The notes: generated from the sequence alone by a model not told the origin. Counted from the stretch's first letter, positions 39,006-49,008 are shown. The stretch is DNA of 64,000 nucleotides from Dysgonomonas sp. Marseille-P4361 (GCF_900343125.1 NZ_OPYL01000001.1:806001-870000); one strand, 5' to 3'. Translations and numbers: made by a program.

Positions 39006-39263
39006 ATGGAAACGAGAAATTTAAGAAAAGAAAGAATCGGGGTCGTTTTCAGCAACAAAATGGACAAGACAATTACAGTTGCTGTAAAATGGAAAGAAAA
39101 ACACCCTATGTACGGAAAATTCGTTAACAAAACGAAGAAATATCATGCTCACGACGAAAAGAACGAGTGCAATATCGGTGATACAGTACGTATTATGGAG
39201 ACTCGTCCGTTGAGTAAAACTAAAAGATGGAGATTAGTAGAAATAATCGAAAGGGCTAAATAA
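39006..39263 (+). CDS. rpsQ: 30S ribosomal protein S17
   Basis: 85 residues. [20 protein letters not shown] and [20 protein letters not shown] are diagnostic of this primary 16S-binding protein. Closely spaced between rpmC and rplN. Confidence 0.97.
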   Translation: METRNLRKERIGVVFSNKMDKTITVAVKWKEKHPMYGKFVNKTKKYHAHDEKNECNIGDTVRIMETRPLSKTKRWRLVEIIERAK

Positions 39264-39265
39264 TT

Positions 39266-39631
39266 ATGATACAACAAGAATCAAGACTAGTAGTTGCTGA
39301 TAACAGTGGAGCTAGAGAATGCTTATGTATCCGCGTATTGGGCGGAACAAGAAGACGCTATGCGTCGGTAGGGGATGTGATTGTGGTTGCTATCAAGAAT
39401 GTGATCCCTTCGAGCGATATTAAAAAAGGTGCTGTAACTAAAGCTATTATCGTAAGAACTAAAAAAGAAATCCGTCGTGCAGATGGTTCTTATATTCGTT
39501 TCGACGATAACGCTTGTGTGTTATTAAATGCATCAGGTGATCTTAGAGGAAGCCGTATATTCGGACCAGTTGCTCGTGAACTTCGTGCGACAAACATGAA
39601 GATCGTTTCATTGGCACCAGAGGTACTATAA
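39266..39631 (+). CDS. rplN: 50S ribosomal protein L14
   Basis: 121 residues, full length. [20 protein letters not shown] at the N terminus and [20 protein letters not shown] at the C terminus are nearly invariant in L14, a subunit-interface protein. Confidence 0.98.
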   Translation: MIQQESRLVVADNSGARECLCIRVLGGTRRRYASVGDVIVVAIKNVIPSSDIKKGAVTKAIIVRTKKEIRRADGSYIRFDDNACVLLNASGDLRGSRIFGPVARELRATNMKIVSLAPEVL

Positions 39632-39650
39632 TTCAAAAAACTAAAAAGCA

Positions 39651-39968
39651 ATGAGTAAATTACATATCAAAAAAGGCGATATAGTTTATGTGAATACCGG
39701 TGTCGATAAAGGTAAGACAGGACGTGTGTTGAGAGTTCTAGTAGAAAAACAACGCGCTATTGTTGAAGGTCTGAACATGGTATCGAAACATACTAAGCCT
39801 AACGCTAAAAATCCTCAAGGTGGGATAGAAAAGAAAGAAGCTCCAATTCATATTTCTAATCTTAACGTAGTAGATCCTAAAACAGGAAAACCTACTCGTA
39901 TAGGACGTAAAGAAGTTGAAGGAAAGTTAGTACGTTATTCTAAAAAATCAGGGGAGGAAATTAAATAA
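39651..39968 (+). CDS. rplX: 50S ribosomal protein L24
   Basis: 105 residues with the KOW motif ([20 protein letters not shown]) and [20 protein letters not shown]. Its stop codon overlaps the rplE start by one base (TAATG), implying translational coupling; its last codons carry GGGGAGG (39951-39957), which could serve as SD for rplE. Confidence 0.97.
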   Translation: MSKLHIKKGDIVYVNTGVDKGKTGRVLRVLVEKQRAIVEGLNMVSKHTKPNAKNPQGGIEKKEAPIHISNLNVVDPKTGKPTRIGRKEVEGKLVRYSKKSGEEIK

Positions 39969-40525
39969 TGAGCAATACAACAACTCTTAGAAATGACTAT
40001 AAAGACCGTATTGTAGCTTCTTTGATGAAAGAATTCGGTTATAAATCTCCAATGCAAGTTCCTGTATTGAAAAAGATTGTTATTAACCAAGGTCTTGGAA
40101 TTGCTGTTGCTGATAAGAAAATTATCGAAACAGCAATCAACGAAATTACAACAATCACAGGTCAAAAAGCAGTAGCAACATATTCTAAAAAAGATATCTC
40201 AAACTTTAAGTTACGTAAAAAAATGCCTATCGGTGTGATGGTTACTTTACGTCACGACAAAATGTATGAGTTTTTAGAAAGACTTGTTCGTGTAGCATTA
40301 CCTCGTATCCGTGACTTCAAGGGAATTGAAAGCAAACTTGACGGAAGAGGAAACTATACACTAGGTATCGAAGAACAAATTATCTTCCCTGAAATAAATA
40401 TCGACAACATTAGCCGTATTTTGGGAATGAATATTACCTTTGTAACTTCTGCAAAAACAGATGAAGAAGGTTATGCTCTATTAAAAGAGTTCGGATTACC
40501 ATTTAAGAACGCTAAAAAAGACTAA
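39968..40525 (+). CDS. rplE: 50S ribosomal protein L5
   Basis: 185 residues; 5S rRNA binding protein. [40 protein letters not shown] and the loop [19 protein letters not shown] identify it. Start overlaps the rplX stop. Confidence 0.98.
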   Translation: MSNTTTLRNDYKDRIVASLMKEFGYKSPMQVPVLKKIVINQGLGIAVADKKIIETAINEITTITGQKAVATYSKKDISNFKLRKKMPIGVMVTLRHDKMYEFLERLVRVALPRIRDFKGIESKLDGRGNYTLGIEEQIIFPEINIDNISRILGMNITFVTSAKTDEEGYALLKEFGLPFKNAKKD

Positions 40526-40531
40526 TAGAAG

Positions 40532-40801
40532 ATGGCAAAAGAATCAATGAAGGCTCGTGAGGTAAAAAGAGCTAAACTTGTTGCTAAATATGCAGCAAAA
40601 AGAGAGCAATTAAAAGCGGAAGGCGATTATGAAGCTCTACAAGCTCTACCTAAGAATGCTTCACCTGTACGTCTACACAATCGTTGTAGCTTAACAGGTC
40701 GTCCAAAAGGCTTTATTCGCCAATTTGGAATTTCTCGTATCCAATTCAGAGAAATGGCATCTAAAGGACTTATCCCTGGAGTTAAAAAAGCAAGTTGGTA
40801 A
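40532..40801 (+). CDS. rpsN: 30S ribosomal protein S14, zinc-free form
   Basis: 89 residues, the long form of S14. The C-terminal signature is [20 protein letters not shown]. Only one cysteine is present, so the CxxC...CxxC zinc ribbon of the short form is absent. Six bases after rplE; a 68-base gap follows. Confidence 0.97.
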   Translation: MAKESMKAREVKRAKLVAKYAAKREQLKAEGDYEALQALPKNASPVRLHNRCSLTGRPKGFIRQFGISRIQFREMASKGLIPGVKKASW

Positions 40802-40833
40802 GAAATTATTCTAGTATAGTATTTTAAATATTG

Positions 40834-40848
40834 TCCCGATTGGCGGGA
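40834..40848 (+). promoter_or_regulatory. Small hairpin upstream of rpsH
   Basis: TCCCG / CGGGA five-bp GC-rich stem with ATTGG loop in the 68-base gap between rpsN and rpsH. Too short for a terminator; could be a protein-binding or processing site. Confidence 0.3.
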
Positions 40849-40869
40849 TTAATTTAAATCAATTTAATC

Positions 40870-41265
40870 ATGACAGATCCAATAGCAGATTATTTGACGC
40901 GTGTGAGAAATGCCATTATGGCTAACCACCGAGTTGTTGAAATTCCGGCGTCAAATCTAAAAAAAGAGATCACTAAAATTCTCTTTGAAAAAGGCTACAT
41001 TCTTAACTTTAAGTTTGTAGAAGAAGGACCTCAAGGCTCAATCAAAATTGCCTTGAAATACGATCCTGTAAACAAAGTAAATGCAATTAAGAAATTAATT
41101 CGTGTTTCTTCTCCAGGTCTTCGTAAATATGTAGGGTATAAAGACATGCCTCGTGTCCTTAACGGACTAGGTATAGCTGTATTATCTACCTCTAAAGGTG
41201 TAATGACAGATAAAGAAGCTCGCGAACTTAAAGTTGGTGGCGAAGTATTATGTTATGTTTATTAA
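40870..41265 (+). CDS. rpsH: 30S ribosomal protein S8
   Basis: 131 residues. DPIADYLTRVRNAIMANHRV at the N terminus and VLNGLGIAVLSTSKGVMTDK with GGEVLCYVY at the C terminus are canonical. In E. coli S8 regulates the spc operon; a small hairpin lies in the gap upstream here. Confidence 0.98.
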   Translation: MTDPIADYLTRVRNAIMANHRVVEIPASNLKKEITKILFEKGYILNFKFVEEGPQGSIKIALKYDPVNKVNAIKKLIRVSSPGLRKYVGYKDMPRVLNGLGIAVLSTSKGVMTDKEARELKVGGEVLCYVY

Positions 41266-41287
41266 TTAAGAGGGAGGATAGTAAGAT

Positions 41288-41842
41288 ATGTCAAGAATAG
41301 GTAAATTACCCATAAATCTTCCTGCCGGAGTAACAATTACTGTTGGCAAGGATAACGTAGTTACAGTGAAAGGACCAAAAGGAGAACTATCGCAAGAAGT
41401 TAATCCTGATATCAAAGTCTCTGTTGAAGATGGCGTATTATCAGTAACACGCCCATCAGATGAAAAGAACCACCGCGCTTTACATGGTCTATACAGATCA
41501 TTGATAAACAATATGGTTGTAGGAGTATCTGAAGGATACCGCAAAGAATTAGAATTAATTGGAGTTGGTTACCGTGCTTCTAACGAAGGACAACTACTTG
41601 AACTTTCTTTAGGTTTTACTCATAATATTCATATGATGTTACCTTCAGAAGTGAAGTTGGAAACTAAATCAGAAAGAAATAAGGCTCCGCTAATTATTCT
41701 CGAATCTTGTGATAAACAACTGTTAGGTCAAATTTGTGCAAAAATTCGCTCATTCCGTAAACCTGAGCCATATAAAGGTAAAGGTATTCGCTTTGTTGGA
41801 GAAGTTATTCGTCGCAAATCAGGTAAGGCCGCAGGTAAATAA
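41288..41842 (+). CDS. rplF: 50S ribosomal protein L6
   Basis: 184 residues, two repeated alpha/beta folds. MSRIGKLPINLPAGVTITVG, NMVVGVSEGYRKELELIGVG and RKPEPYKGKGIRFVGEVIRR are typical. A GGGAGG Shine-Dalgarno-like element (41272-41277) lies 10 bases before the ATG. Confidence 0.98.
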   Translation: MSRIGKLPINLPAGVTITVGKDNVVTVKGPKGELSQEVNPDIKVSVEDGVLSVTRPSDEKNHRALHGLYRSLINNMVVGVSEGYRKELELIGVGYRASNEGQLLELSLGFTHNIHMMLPSEVKLETKSERNKAPLIILESCDKQLLGQICAKIRSFRKPEPYKGKGIRFVGEVIRRKSGKAAGK

Positions 41843-41861
41843 TTCTTAAACTGTAGAAATC

Positions 41862-42206
41862 ATGTTAACAAAGACAGATAGAAGATATAAGATAAAAAAG
41901 CGTGTTCGCGGAAATATTTCCGGAACAGCAGAGCGTCCTCGTTTGACTGTGTTCAGAAGCAATAAGCAAATCTATGCTCAAGTAATAGATGATATTACTG
42001 GCAAAACATTAGCAGCTGCTTCTTCTCTAAAGATGACCGAAAAAGCTCCTAAGAAAGAGATTGCTGCAAAAGTTGGAGAACTTATTGCTAAAGCGGCTCA
42101 AGAAGCTGGTGTTACAGCTGTGGTTTTCGACCGTAATGGTTTCCTATACCATGGTAGAATTAAAGAATTGGCAGATGCTGCCCGTAAAGGTGGACTTAAA
42201 TTTTAA
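41862..42206 (+). CDS. rplR: 50S ribosomal protein L18
   Basis: 114 residues; 5S rRNA-binding protein. [40 protein letters not shown] and the C-terminal [20 protein letters not shown] identify it. Confidence 0.97.
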   Translation: MLTKTDRRYKIKKRVRGNISGTAERPRLTVFRSNKQIYAQVIDDITGKTLAAASSLKMTEKAPKKEIAAKVGELIAKAAQEAGVTAVVFDRNGFLYHGRIKELADAARKGGLKF

Positions 42207-42211
42207 TAGAA

Positions 42212-42730
42212 ATGGCAGGAGTTAACAATAAAATAAAAACGACTAACGACATCGAATTAAAAGATAGACTTGTTGCTATCAACCGTGTTACTAAAGTAAC
42301 AAAAGGAGGTCGTACTTTCAGCTTTGCTGCTATCGTAGTTGTTGGTAACGAAGATGGTATAGTAGGCTGGGGGCTAGGAAAAGCCGGTGAGGTTACTACA
42401 GCCATTGCTAAAGGAGTTGAAGCTGCAAAGAAAAACCTTATCAAAGTTCCAGTGTTAAAAGGAACAGTACCTCACGAACAAGAAGCTCGCTTCTCAGGGT
42501 CAGAAGTAATGATCCGTCCAGCTGCTCCGGGTACAGGAGTAAAAGCAGGGGGTGCGATGCGTGCTGTACTTGAGAGTGTAGGTATTACAGATGTATTAGC
42601 TAAATCTAAAGGATCATCTAACCCTCATAACTTGGTTAAAGCTACAATAGAAGCTTTAGGCGAGTTGAGAGACCCTTATACTGTTGCTCAAAACAGAGGT
42701 GTTTCATTAGAAAAAGTGTTTAAAGGTTAA
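42212..42730 (+). CDS. rpsE: 30S ribosomal protein S5
   Basis: 172 residues. The double-stranded RNA-binding domain includes [20 protein letters not shown] and [34 protein letters not shown] and [16 protein letters not shown] follow. A fidelity (ram) protein. Six bases after rplR. Confidence 0.98.
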   Translation: MAGVNNKIKTTNDIELKDRLVAINRVTKVTKGGRTFSFAAIVVVGNEDGIVGWGLGKAGEVTTAIAKGVEAAKKNLIKVPVLKGTVPHEQEARFSGSEVMIRPAAPGTGVKAGGAMRAVLESVGITDVLAKSKGSSNPHNLVKATIEALGELRDPYTVAQNRGVSLEKVFKG

Positions 42731-42748
42731 TTTGCAAAGAAAATTATT

Positions 42749-42925
42749 ATGGCAAAAATTAAAGTTAAACAAGTAAAAAGCAGAATCAAAAGTCCGATAG
42801 ATCAAAAGAGAACCTTAGATGCTCTAGGTCTTAAGAAATTGAATCGTGTTGTAGAACACGAAGATACACCTGCTATCAGAGGGATGATCAACAAAGTAAA
42901 CCATTTGGTTACTATTGTAGAGTAA
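42749..42925 (+). CDS. rpmD: 50S ribosomal protein L30
   Basis: A 58-residue protein in its usual place between rpsE and rplO. It starts MAKIKVKQVKSRIKSPIDQK and continues RTLDALGLKKLNRVVEHEDT, the L30 core, ending VNHLVTIVE. Start and stop codons are clear and the length is normal for bacterial L30. Confidence 0.96.
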   Translation: MAKIKVKQVKSRIKSPIDQKRTLDALGLKKLNRVVEHEDTPAIRGMINKVNHLVTIVE

Positions 42926-42958
42926 ATTTAGTTTAGTAAGATAAAAAAATATAAAAAT

Positions 42959-43408
42959 ATGAGTTTATCAAATTTGAGACCAGCAGAAGGTTCTACTAAG
43001 ACAAGAAAAAGAATAGGACGTGGTCCAGGTTCTGGTCTAGGTGGTACTTCTACAAGAGGTCATAAAGGAGCTAAATCCAGATCTGGTTATTCAAAGAAAA
43101 TCGGATTTGAAGGAGGACAGATGCCAATTCAACGTCGTCTTCCTAAATTCGGATTCAAGAATATCAACCGTATCGAGTTTAAAGGTATTAATCTTGATGT
43201 TTTGCAACGCTTAGCTGATGCTAAACAATTAACAAAGATTGACCATCAAACATTGGTTGATGCTGGATTTGTTTCAACAAATCAGCTAGTTAAGATTCTT
43301 GGAAACGGAGCTGTTACTAGTAAGATTGATGTAGAAGCTCATGCTTTTTCTAAAACAGCAGAGGCTGCTATTCAAGCTGCAGGTGGAACAGTAACAAAAC
43401 TGAAGTAA
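42959..43408 (+). CDS. rplO: 50S ribosomal protein L15
   Basis: 149 residues. The Gly/Arg-rich N terminus (RIGRGPGSGLGGTSTRGHKG), FEGGQMPIQRRLPKFGFKN and a C-terminal globular domain match L15. Ends one base before the secY start codon. Confidence 0.97.
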   Translation: MSLSNLRPAEGSTKTRKRIGRGPGSGLGGTSTRGHKGAKSRSGYSKKIGFEGGQMPIQRRLPKFGFKNINRIEFKGINLDVLQRLADAKQLTKIDHQTLVDAGFVSTNQLVKILGNGAVTSKIDVEAHAFSKTAEAAIQAAGGTVTKLK

Positions 43409-43409
43409 G

Positions 43410-44726
43410 ATGGGATTAGTAAAAACACTAGAAAATATATGGAAGATTGAGGATCTGAGAAAAAGGATTCTCACAACCTTCTTTTTCGTAGTGATCTATC
43501 GCTTCGGAGTTCATATTATCCTACCAGGAGTAAATCCTGCAGAACTAGAGAATTTGCACTCTATGGCTGCCGGAGGTCTACTTGGTATTTTGGATATGTT
43601 CTCGGGAGGTGCGTTTGCTAACGCTTCCATCTTTGCATTAGGTATCATGCCATATATATCTGCATCCATTGTGATGCAGCTTCTTGGTATGGCATTACCT
43701 TACTTCCAAAAACTGCAAAGAGAAGGAGAGAGTGGACGTACTAAGATGAACCAATATACACGTTATCTAACAGTAGCTATTTTGCTATTCCAAGGACCTG
43801 CCTATTTGTTAGGTGCTCTTGGACCGGCAGCTCCTACTACATGGCAATTTTTAGTACCTTCTACAATAATACTTGCAGGGGGTAGTATGTTTGTCTTATG
43901 GTTAGGAGAGCGCATAACAGATAAAGGTATAGGTAATGGTATTTCATTTATTATTCTTGTAGGTATCATAGCTCGTCTACCTCTAGCCCTTATTGGAGAG
44001 TTCAACTCTCGTCTTGATAATCCGGCAGGAGGTCTGATCATGTTCCTATTAGAAATAGTAGTGCTATTACTTATTGTATGTGGTGCAATCCTATTAGTTC
44101 AAGGTACTCGTAGAATTCCTGTGCAATATGCAAAAAGAGTTGTAGGGAATAAACAATACGGAGGTGCTCGTCAGTATATACCATTAAAAGTAAATGCTGC
44201 TAACGTGATGCCGATCATTTTTGCTCAGGCAATTATGTTCGTTCCAATTACAATAGCAGGATTCTCTACAGATCAAAGTGGATTCTGGGGATCTTTTATG
44301 GATCATACTAGTGTTGCTTATAATGTTGTATTTGCAATCTTGATTATAGCTTTCACTTGGTTCTATACTGCGGTGACTATTAACCCTGTACAAATGGCGG
44401 ATGAATTGAAGCGTAATAATGGTTTTATTCCGGGTATCAAACCAGGGAAGAAAACAGCAGATTACATTGATTCTATTATGTCGCGTATAACATTTCCAGG
44501 GTCATTGTTCTTGGCGCTAGTTGCTATCCTTCCTGCATTTGCGAGTTATTTCGGTGTAAGCCGTGAGTTCTCTCAATTCTTTGGAGGTACATCGTTGCTA
44601 ATTCTTGTCGGAGTTGTTCTTGATACGTTACAACAAATCGAGAGTCACTTGTTGATGAGACATTATGATGGTTTACTAAAATCAGGAAGAATTAAAGGCC
44701 GTTCAGGTTCAATAGCTGCTTATTAA
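43410..44726 (+). CDS. secY: Protein translocase subunit SecY
   Basis: The 438-residue core of the Sec channel, about ten membrane helices. The plug/TM2 region (GGAFANASIFALGIMPYISA), RMTKMNQY-like cytoplasmic loop (GRTKMNQYTRYLTV), the ribosome-binding loop with GTRRIPVQYAKRVVGNK and the C-terminal NNGFIPGIKPGKKTADYID are all seen. One base separates it from rplO, so it is coupled to ribosome synthesis. Confidence 0.98.
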   Translation: MGLVKTLENIWKIEDLRKRILTTFFFVVIYRFGVHIILPGVNPAELENLHSMAAGGLLGILDMFSGGAFANASIFALGIMPYISASIVMQLLGMALPYFQKLQREGESGRTKMNQYTRYLTVAILLFQGPAYLLGALGPAAPTTWQFLVPSTIILAGGSMFVLWLGERITDKGIGNGISFIILVGIIARLPLALIGEFNSRLDNPAGGLIMFLLEIVVLLLIVCGAILLVQGTRRIPVQYAKRVVGNKQYGGARQYIPLKVNAANVMPIIFAQAIMFVPITIAGFSTDQSGFWGSFMDHTSVAYNVVFAILIIAFTWFYTAVTINPVQMADELKRNNGFIPGIKPGKKTADYIDSIMSRITFPGSLFLALVAILPAFASYFGVSREFSQFFGGTSLLILVGVVLDTLQQIESHLLMRHYDGLLKSGRIKGRSGSIAAY

Positions 44727-44740
44727 GAAAGAATAGAAAA

Positions 44741-45523
44741 ATGATATTTCTAAAGACAGACGAAGAAATCGAATTGATGCGTGAAGCAAATCGCCTTGTG
44801 GGAATGACACAAGGTGAGCTTGCTAAACATATTAAGCCCGGAATTACAACATTATCTTTGGATAAAATAGCCGAAGAGTTTATTCGTGATCATGGAGCCA
44901 TTCCATCTTTTTTAGGATATAATGGATTCCCTTATTCACTGTGTATCTCGGTTAATGAAAATGTGGTTCATGGTTTTCCTTCAGACTATGTATTGAAGGA
45001 TGGCGATATCATCTCTGTTGATTGCGGTACCGAAAAAAATGGCTTTTGTGGAGACTCAGCATATACATTTTGTGTAGGTGAGGTTTCAGAAGAGGTTAAG
45101 AGTTTGCTTAGAACAACAAAGGAATCTTTGTACTTAGGAATAGAGAAAGCTATAGCAGGAAATCGTGTTGGTGATATTGGCGATGCAGTTCAAACTTATT
45201 GTGAAAAACGTGGTTATTCAGTTGTTCGTGAATTAGTGGGTCATGGTATTGGCCGTAAGATGCACGAATCGCCAGAAGTACCTAACTATGGAAAACGCGG
45301 AACAGGCCCTTTGTTAAAGAAGGGAATGTGTATTGCTATAGAACCTATGATTAACATGGGAAGCAAAAATGTAGTTTTCGAAAGTGATGGATGGACAGTA
45401 AGAACTAGAGATCGTAAACCATCAGCTCATTTCGAGCATACAGTAGCTATTCGTGAAGGGAAAGCAGATATTTTATCAACCTTCGAATATGTAGAAGCTA
45501 TTTTAGGAGATAAAGCAATCTAA
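44741..45523 (+). CDS. map: Methionine aminopeptidase, type I
   Basis: 260 residues; removes N-terminal Met from new proteins at the ribosome. The five metal ligands of the pita-bread fold are visible: Asp in ISVDCGTE, Asp in GFCGDSAYTF, His in GHGIGRKMHE, Glu in AIEPMINMG and Glu in FEHTVAI. It lies between secY and infA, standard for this operon. Confidence 0.97.
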   Translation: MIFLKTDEEIELMREANRLVGMTQGELAKHIKPGITTLSLDKIAEEFIRDHGAIPSFLGYNGFPYSLCISVNENVVHGFPSDYVLKDGDIISVDCGTEKNGFCGDSAYTFCVGEVSEEVKSLLRTTKESLYLGIEKAIAGNRVGDIGDAVQTYCEKRGYSVVRELVGHGIGRKMHESPEVPNYGKRGTGPLLKKGMCIAIEPMINMGSKNVVFESDGWTVRTRDRKPSAHFEHTVAIREGKADILSTFEYVEAILGDKAI

Positions 45524-45537
45524 ATCATTAAAATTAT

Positions 45538-45756
45538 ATGGCTAAACAAGCAGCAATAGAACAAGACGGAGTAATCATAGAAGCACTATCAAATGCAATG
45601 TTTCGTGTAGAGTTAGAAAACGGACACGAAATTACAGCACATATCTCAGGAAAGATGCGTATGCATTATATTAAGATCCTTCCAGGAGATAGGGTACGTG
45701 TAGAAATGTCTCCTTATGATTTAAGTAAGGGACGAATTTCATTCAGATACAAATAA
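45538..45756 (+). CDS. infA: Translation initiation factor IF-1
   Basis: 72 residues, a single S1-like OB domain. [40 protein letters not shown] and [14 protein letters not shown] are canonical. Confidence 0.98.
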   Translation: MAKQAAIEQDGVIIEALSNAMFRVELENGHEITAHISGKMRMHYIKILPGDRVRVEMSPYDLSKGRISFRYK

Positions 45757-45768
45757 AAAAACAAAGAT

Positions 45769-45885
45769 ATGAAAGTAAGAGCATCATTGAAGAAGCGTAC
45801 TGCCGATTGCAAAATTGTAAGAAGAAAAGGTCGCTTATATGTAATTAACAAAAAAAATCCTAAGTTCAAGCAACGTCAAGGATAA
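45769..45885 (+). CDS. rpmJ: 50S ribosomal protein L36, zinc-free form
   Basis: A 38-residue protein between infA and rps[21 protein letters not shown] is followed by a C-terminal half ending [11 protein letters not shown], matching L36. Only one cysteine (C14) of the usual three Cys plus His zinc site remains, so it should not bind zinc. Confidence 0.95.
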   Translation: MKVRASLKKRTADCKIVRRKGRLYVINKKNPKFKQRQG

Positions 45886-45918
45886 TTTATTAATTTTGCA
45901 AATTAATCTAAATAATAT

Positions 45919-46299
45919 ATGGCAATAAGAATAGTTGGGGTCGATTTACCACAAAATAAGAGAGGCGAGATTGCTTTAACTTATATATATGGTATCGGAC
46001 GTAGTGCTGCTAATACAATACTAGAAAAAGCAGGCGTTGACAGAGACATCAAAGTGAAAGACTGGACTGATGATCAAGCAGCTAGCGTGCGTGAAATAAT
46101 CGCAGCAGAATTTAAAGTTGAAGGAGATCTACGTTCTGAAGTACAACTAAACATCAAACGTTTGATGGATATTGGTTGTTATAGAGGTATCCGCCACCGT
46201 GTAGGATTACCTTTGAGAGGTCAAAGCACTAAGAATAATGCCCGTACACGTAAGGGAAGAAAGAAAACTGTTGCTAACAAGAAAAAAGCTACAAAATAA
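45919..46299 (+). CDS. rpsM: 30S ribosomal protein S13
   Basis: 126 residues. [40 protein letters not shown] and [20 protein letters not shown] are diagnostic. Its basic tail reaches the P-site tRNA. Confidence 0.98.
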   Translation: MAIRIVGVDLPQNKRGEIALTYIYGIGRSAANTILEKAGVDRDIKVKDWTDDQAASVREIIAAEFKVEGDLRSEVQLNIKRLMDIGCYRGIRHRVGLPLRGQSTKNNARTRKGRKKTVANKKKATK

Positions 46300-46311
46300 T
46301 TAAAATTTGAT

Positions 46312-46701
46312 ATGGCAAAAAAAACAGTCGCAGCTAAAAAAAGAAATGTAAAAGTGGACGCTATCGGCGAAGCTCACATACATTCTTCTTTTAACAACAT
46401 CATTATTTCATTGACGAATAATGACGGCCAGGTTATTAGCTGGTCATCAGCAGGGAAAATGGGTTTCAGAAGTTCAAAAAAGAATACCCCATATGCAGCT
46501 CAAATGGCAGCATCTGATTGCGCTAAAGTTGCATTCGATCTAGGACTAAGAAAAGTAAAAGTGTATGTGAAAGGACCAGGAAACGGACGTGAGTCTGCTA
46601 TCCGTACTATACATGCAGCAGGAATTGAAGTAAGCGAAATTGTAGATGTTACGCCACTACCTCATAATGGCTGTCGTCCTCCAAAACACAGAAGAGTTTA
46701 A
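46312..46701 (+). CDS. rpsK: 30S ribosomal protein S11
   Basis: 129 residues. [40 protein letters not shown] and [15 protein letters not shown] are canonical for this platform protein. A structured 110-base gap follows before rpsD. Confidence 0.98.
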   Translation: MAKKTVAAKKRNVKVDAIGEAHIHSSFNNIIISLTNNDGQVISWSSAGKMGFRSSKKNTPYAAQMAASDCAKVAFDLGLRKVKVYVKGPGNGRESAIRTIHAAGIEVSEIVDVTPLPHNGCRPPKHRRV

Positions 46702-46724
46702 TTAAATTAGAAAATTGAAATCTA

Positions 46725-46779
46725 AGATTGTGATTTTGATTACAAGTATACCCTCTCTGTAATCGCGGCTGCACAATTT
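46725..46779 (+). promoter_or_regulatory. Candidate S4-type regulatory leader upstream of rpsD
   Basis: Two stacked helices: outer AGATTGTG (46725-46732) with CACAATTT (46772-46779), one G-T wobble; inner GATTACA (46738-46744) with TGTAATC (46758-46764). Internal loops ATTTT and GCGGCTG separate them, and a 13-base apical loop contains ACCCTCTC. No T run follows, so it is not a terminator. Its place just before rpsD, in an operon with otherwise tight spacing, suggests an autoregulatory site for S4; this is inference. Confidence 0.55.
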
Positions 46780-46811
46780 AAGCTTTCGTCAATTATTAAT
46801 TAGAAAAGAAA

Positions 46812-47420
46812 ATGGCAAGATATACTGGACCAAAATCAAAAATCGCCCGTAAATTCGGAGAGCCAATATTCGGACCTGATAAAGTTCTTTCTAAAAAGAA
46901 TTATCCTCCGGGACAACATGGTAACGGAAGAAAGAAAAAATCATCTGAGTATGGAATTCAATTGCGTGAAAAGCAAAAAGCAAAATACACTTATGGTGTG
47001 CTTGAAAGACAATTCCGCAACATGTTTGACAAAGCATTGTCTTCACGTGGAATTACAGGTGAAGTGTTGTTACAAATGTTAGAATCAAGATTAGATAATG
47101 TTGTTTACCGTTTAGGTATCGCTCCTACAAGAGCAGCAGCTCGTCAGCTTGTTTCTCATCGTCATATTGTTGTAGATGGAAAGGTTGTAAACATACCTTC
47201 ATATTCAGTAAAACCTGGACAACTAATTGGAGTTCGCGAAAAATCTAAATCTTTAGAAGTTGTTAGCGAAGCATTGTCTGGTTTCAATCACAGCAAATAC
47301 CCTTGGATCGAGTGGGATCAATCAGCTATGACAGGTAAATATCTTCATATCCCTGAAAGAGCAGATATCCCAGAAAATATTAAAGAACAGTTGATCGTAG
47401 AGTTGTATTCTAAAAATTAA
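46812..47420 (+). CDS. rpsD: 30S ribosomal protein S4, zinc-free form
   Basis: 202 residues. [20 protein letters not shown] at the N terminus lacks the CxxC zinc motif of some S4 proteins; [20 protein letters not shown], the S4 RNA-binding domain [20 protein letters not shown] and the end [20 protein letters not shown] are typical. A primary 16S-binding and, in other bacteria, autoregulatory protein. Confidence 0.98.
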   Translation: MARYTGPKSKIARKFGEPIFGPDKVLSKKNYPPGQHGNGRKKKSSEYGIQLREKQKAKYTYGVLERQFRNMFDKALSSRGITGEVLLQMLESRLDNVVYRLGIAPTRAAARQLVSHRHIVVDGKVVNIPSYSVKPGQLIGVREKSKSLEVVSEALSGFNHSKYPWIEWDQSAMTGKYLHIPERADIPENIKEQLIVELYSKN

Positions 47421-47428
47421 TTAAATTC

Positions 47429-48421
47429 ATGGCTATATTAGCATTTCAAAAACCGGATAAAGTATTGATGTTAGAAGCGGATGATTTCTTCGGAAAGTTC
47501 GAATTTCGTCCGTTAGAACCAGGATATGGTATTACTGTAGGTAATGCTTTACGCCGTATTCTTCTTTCATCTCTAGAAGGTTTTGCTATCACTTCTATAA
47601 AGATCGATGGTGTTGAGCATGAATTTGCCACAGTACCAGGTGTTATAGAAGATGTTACAAACATCATACTGAACTTGAAACAAGTTCGTTTTAAGCAAAT
47701 CGTAGAAGAGATCGAGAATGAGAAGGTAAGTATTACTGTCTCAGGCACTGAAGTTTTCAAAGCCGGAGATATAGGAAAACACCTATCAGGATTTGAAGTA
47801 TTGAACCCAGATCTTGAAATTTGTCATCTAGATAAGAATGCAAGCTTCCAAATCGAGTTGAATATTAACAAAGGCCGTGGGTATGTTCCTGCTGATGAAA
47901 ATCGCAATCTGTCCGACGATGTTAATGTTATAGCTATTGATTCTATTTATACTCCGATCCGTAATGTGAAATATGCGATAGAAAACTATCGTGTAGAACA
48001 AAAAACGGACTATGAGAAACTTGTTATAGAAATAGCGACCGATGGGTCTATTCATCCAAAAGAAGCTTTGAAAGAAGCCGCTAAGATTCTTATACATCAC
48101 TTCATGTTGTTCTCGGATGAGAAAATACTTCTTGAACAAAATGAGTCTGATGGAAATGAAGAATTCGACGAAGAAATTCTACACATGCGTCAACTGTTGA
48201 AGACTAAACTGGCAGATATGAGTCTATCAGTTCGTGCTCTTAACTGTTTGAAATCAGCAGAAGTAGAAACTTTAGGAGAATTAGTTCAGTTCAATAAGAA
48301 CGACCTTCTTAAATTCAGAAACTTTGGTAAGAAATCTCTTACTGAGCTTGACGAATTATTAGATGGCTTGAGCTTATCTTTCGGAATGGATATTTCTAAA
48401 TATAAATTAGATAAAGATTAG
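47429..48421 (+). CDS. rpoA: RNA polymerase alpha subunit
   Basis: 330 residues. The N-terminal assembly domain includes [20 protein letters not shown] and [20 protein letters not shown]; the C-terminal domain (about 255-325) has [20 protein letters not shown] and [13 protein letters not shown], the DNA- and activator-binding fold. Nine bases after rpsD. Confidence 0.98.
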   Translation: MAILAFQKPDKVLMLEADDFFGKFEFRPLEPGYGITVGNALRRILLSSLEGFAITSIKIDGVEHEFATVPGVIEDVTNIILNLKQVRFKQIVEEIENEKVSITVSGTEVFKAGDIGKHLSGFEVLNPDLEICHLDKNASFQIELNINKGRGYVPADENRNLSDDVNVIAIDSIYTPIRNVKYAIENYRVEQKTDYEKLVIEIATDGSIHPKEALKEAAKILIHHFMLFSDEKILLEQNESDGNEEFDEEILHMRQLLKTKLADMSLSVRALNCLKSAEVETLGELVQFNKNDLLKFRNFGKKSLTELDELLDGLSLSFGMDISKYKLDKD

Positions 48422-48429
48422 TAAGCGAC

Positions 48430-48987
48430 ATGAGACATAATAAAAAAATTAATCACTTAGGGCGTAAGAGTGCACATAGAAATGCTATGTTGTCGAACAT
48501 GTGTGCATCTTTGATTCTTAGTCCTAACAAACGTATCTTCACGACGGTTGCTAAGGCAAAAGCGTTGAAGAAGGTTGTAGAGCCAATCATCACAAAATCA
48601 AAAGAGGATACAACTCATTCAAGACGTTTGGTTTTCCAAACTTTGCAAAACAAGGTTGCTGTAACTGAATTGTTCCAGAATGTATCTCAAAAAGTAGCAG
48701 ATCGTCCAGGTGGATATACTCGTATTATCAAAACTGGTAATCGTCTTGGAGACAATGCTGCAATGTGTTTTATCGAGTTGGTAGACTACAACGAGAATAT
48801 GTTGAAAGAGAAGAAAGCTGCAGCTAAGGGAAGAACTCGTAGATCTAAGAAAAAAGATGTAGAGGCTCCTGTAGAAGCTAAAGAAACAGCAAAAAAAGCT
48901 AAAGCAGAGGAAGTAGAAGCTAAAGCAGAAGAGGTTGTAGAAACCAAAGCTCCAGCAACTGAAGAAGCTCCAAAGACAGAGGAATAA
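48430..48987 (+). CDS. rplQ: 50S ribosomal protein L17 with long C-terminal tail
   Basis: 185 residues against 127 in E. coli. The core ends near residue 125 ([60 protein letters not shown]). A tail of about 60 residues follows, first basic ([15 protein letters not shown]), then Ala/Glu/Lys repeats ([20 protein letters not shown]), probably disordered or helical. Last gene of the operon, followed by a strong terminator. Confidence 0.97.
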   Translation: MRHNKKINHLGRKSAHRNAMLSNMCASLILSPNKRIFTTVAKAKALKKVVEPIITKSKEDTTHSRRLVFQTLQNKVAVTELFQNVSQKVADRPGGYTRIIKTGNRLGDNAAMCFIELVDYNENMLKEKKAAAKGRTRRSKKKDVEAPVEAKETAKKAKAEEVEAKAEEVVETKAPATEEAPKTEE

Positions 48988-49008
48988 TAATAGAATCTGT
49001 ATATAAAG

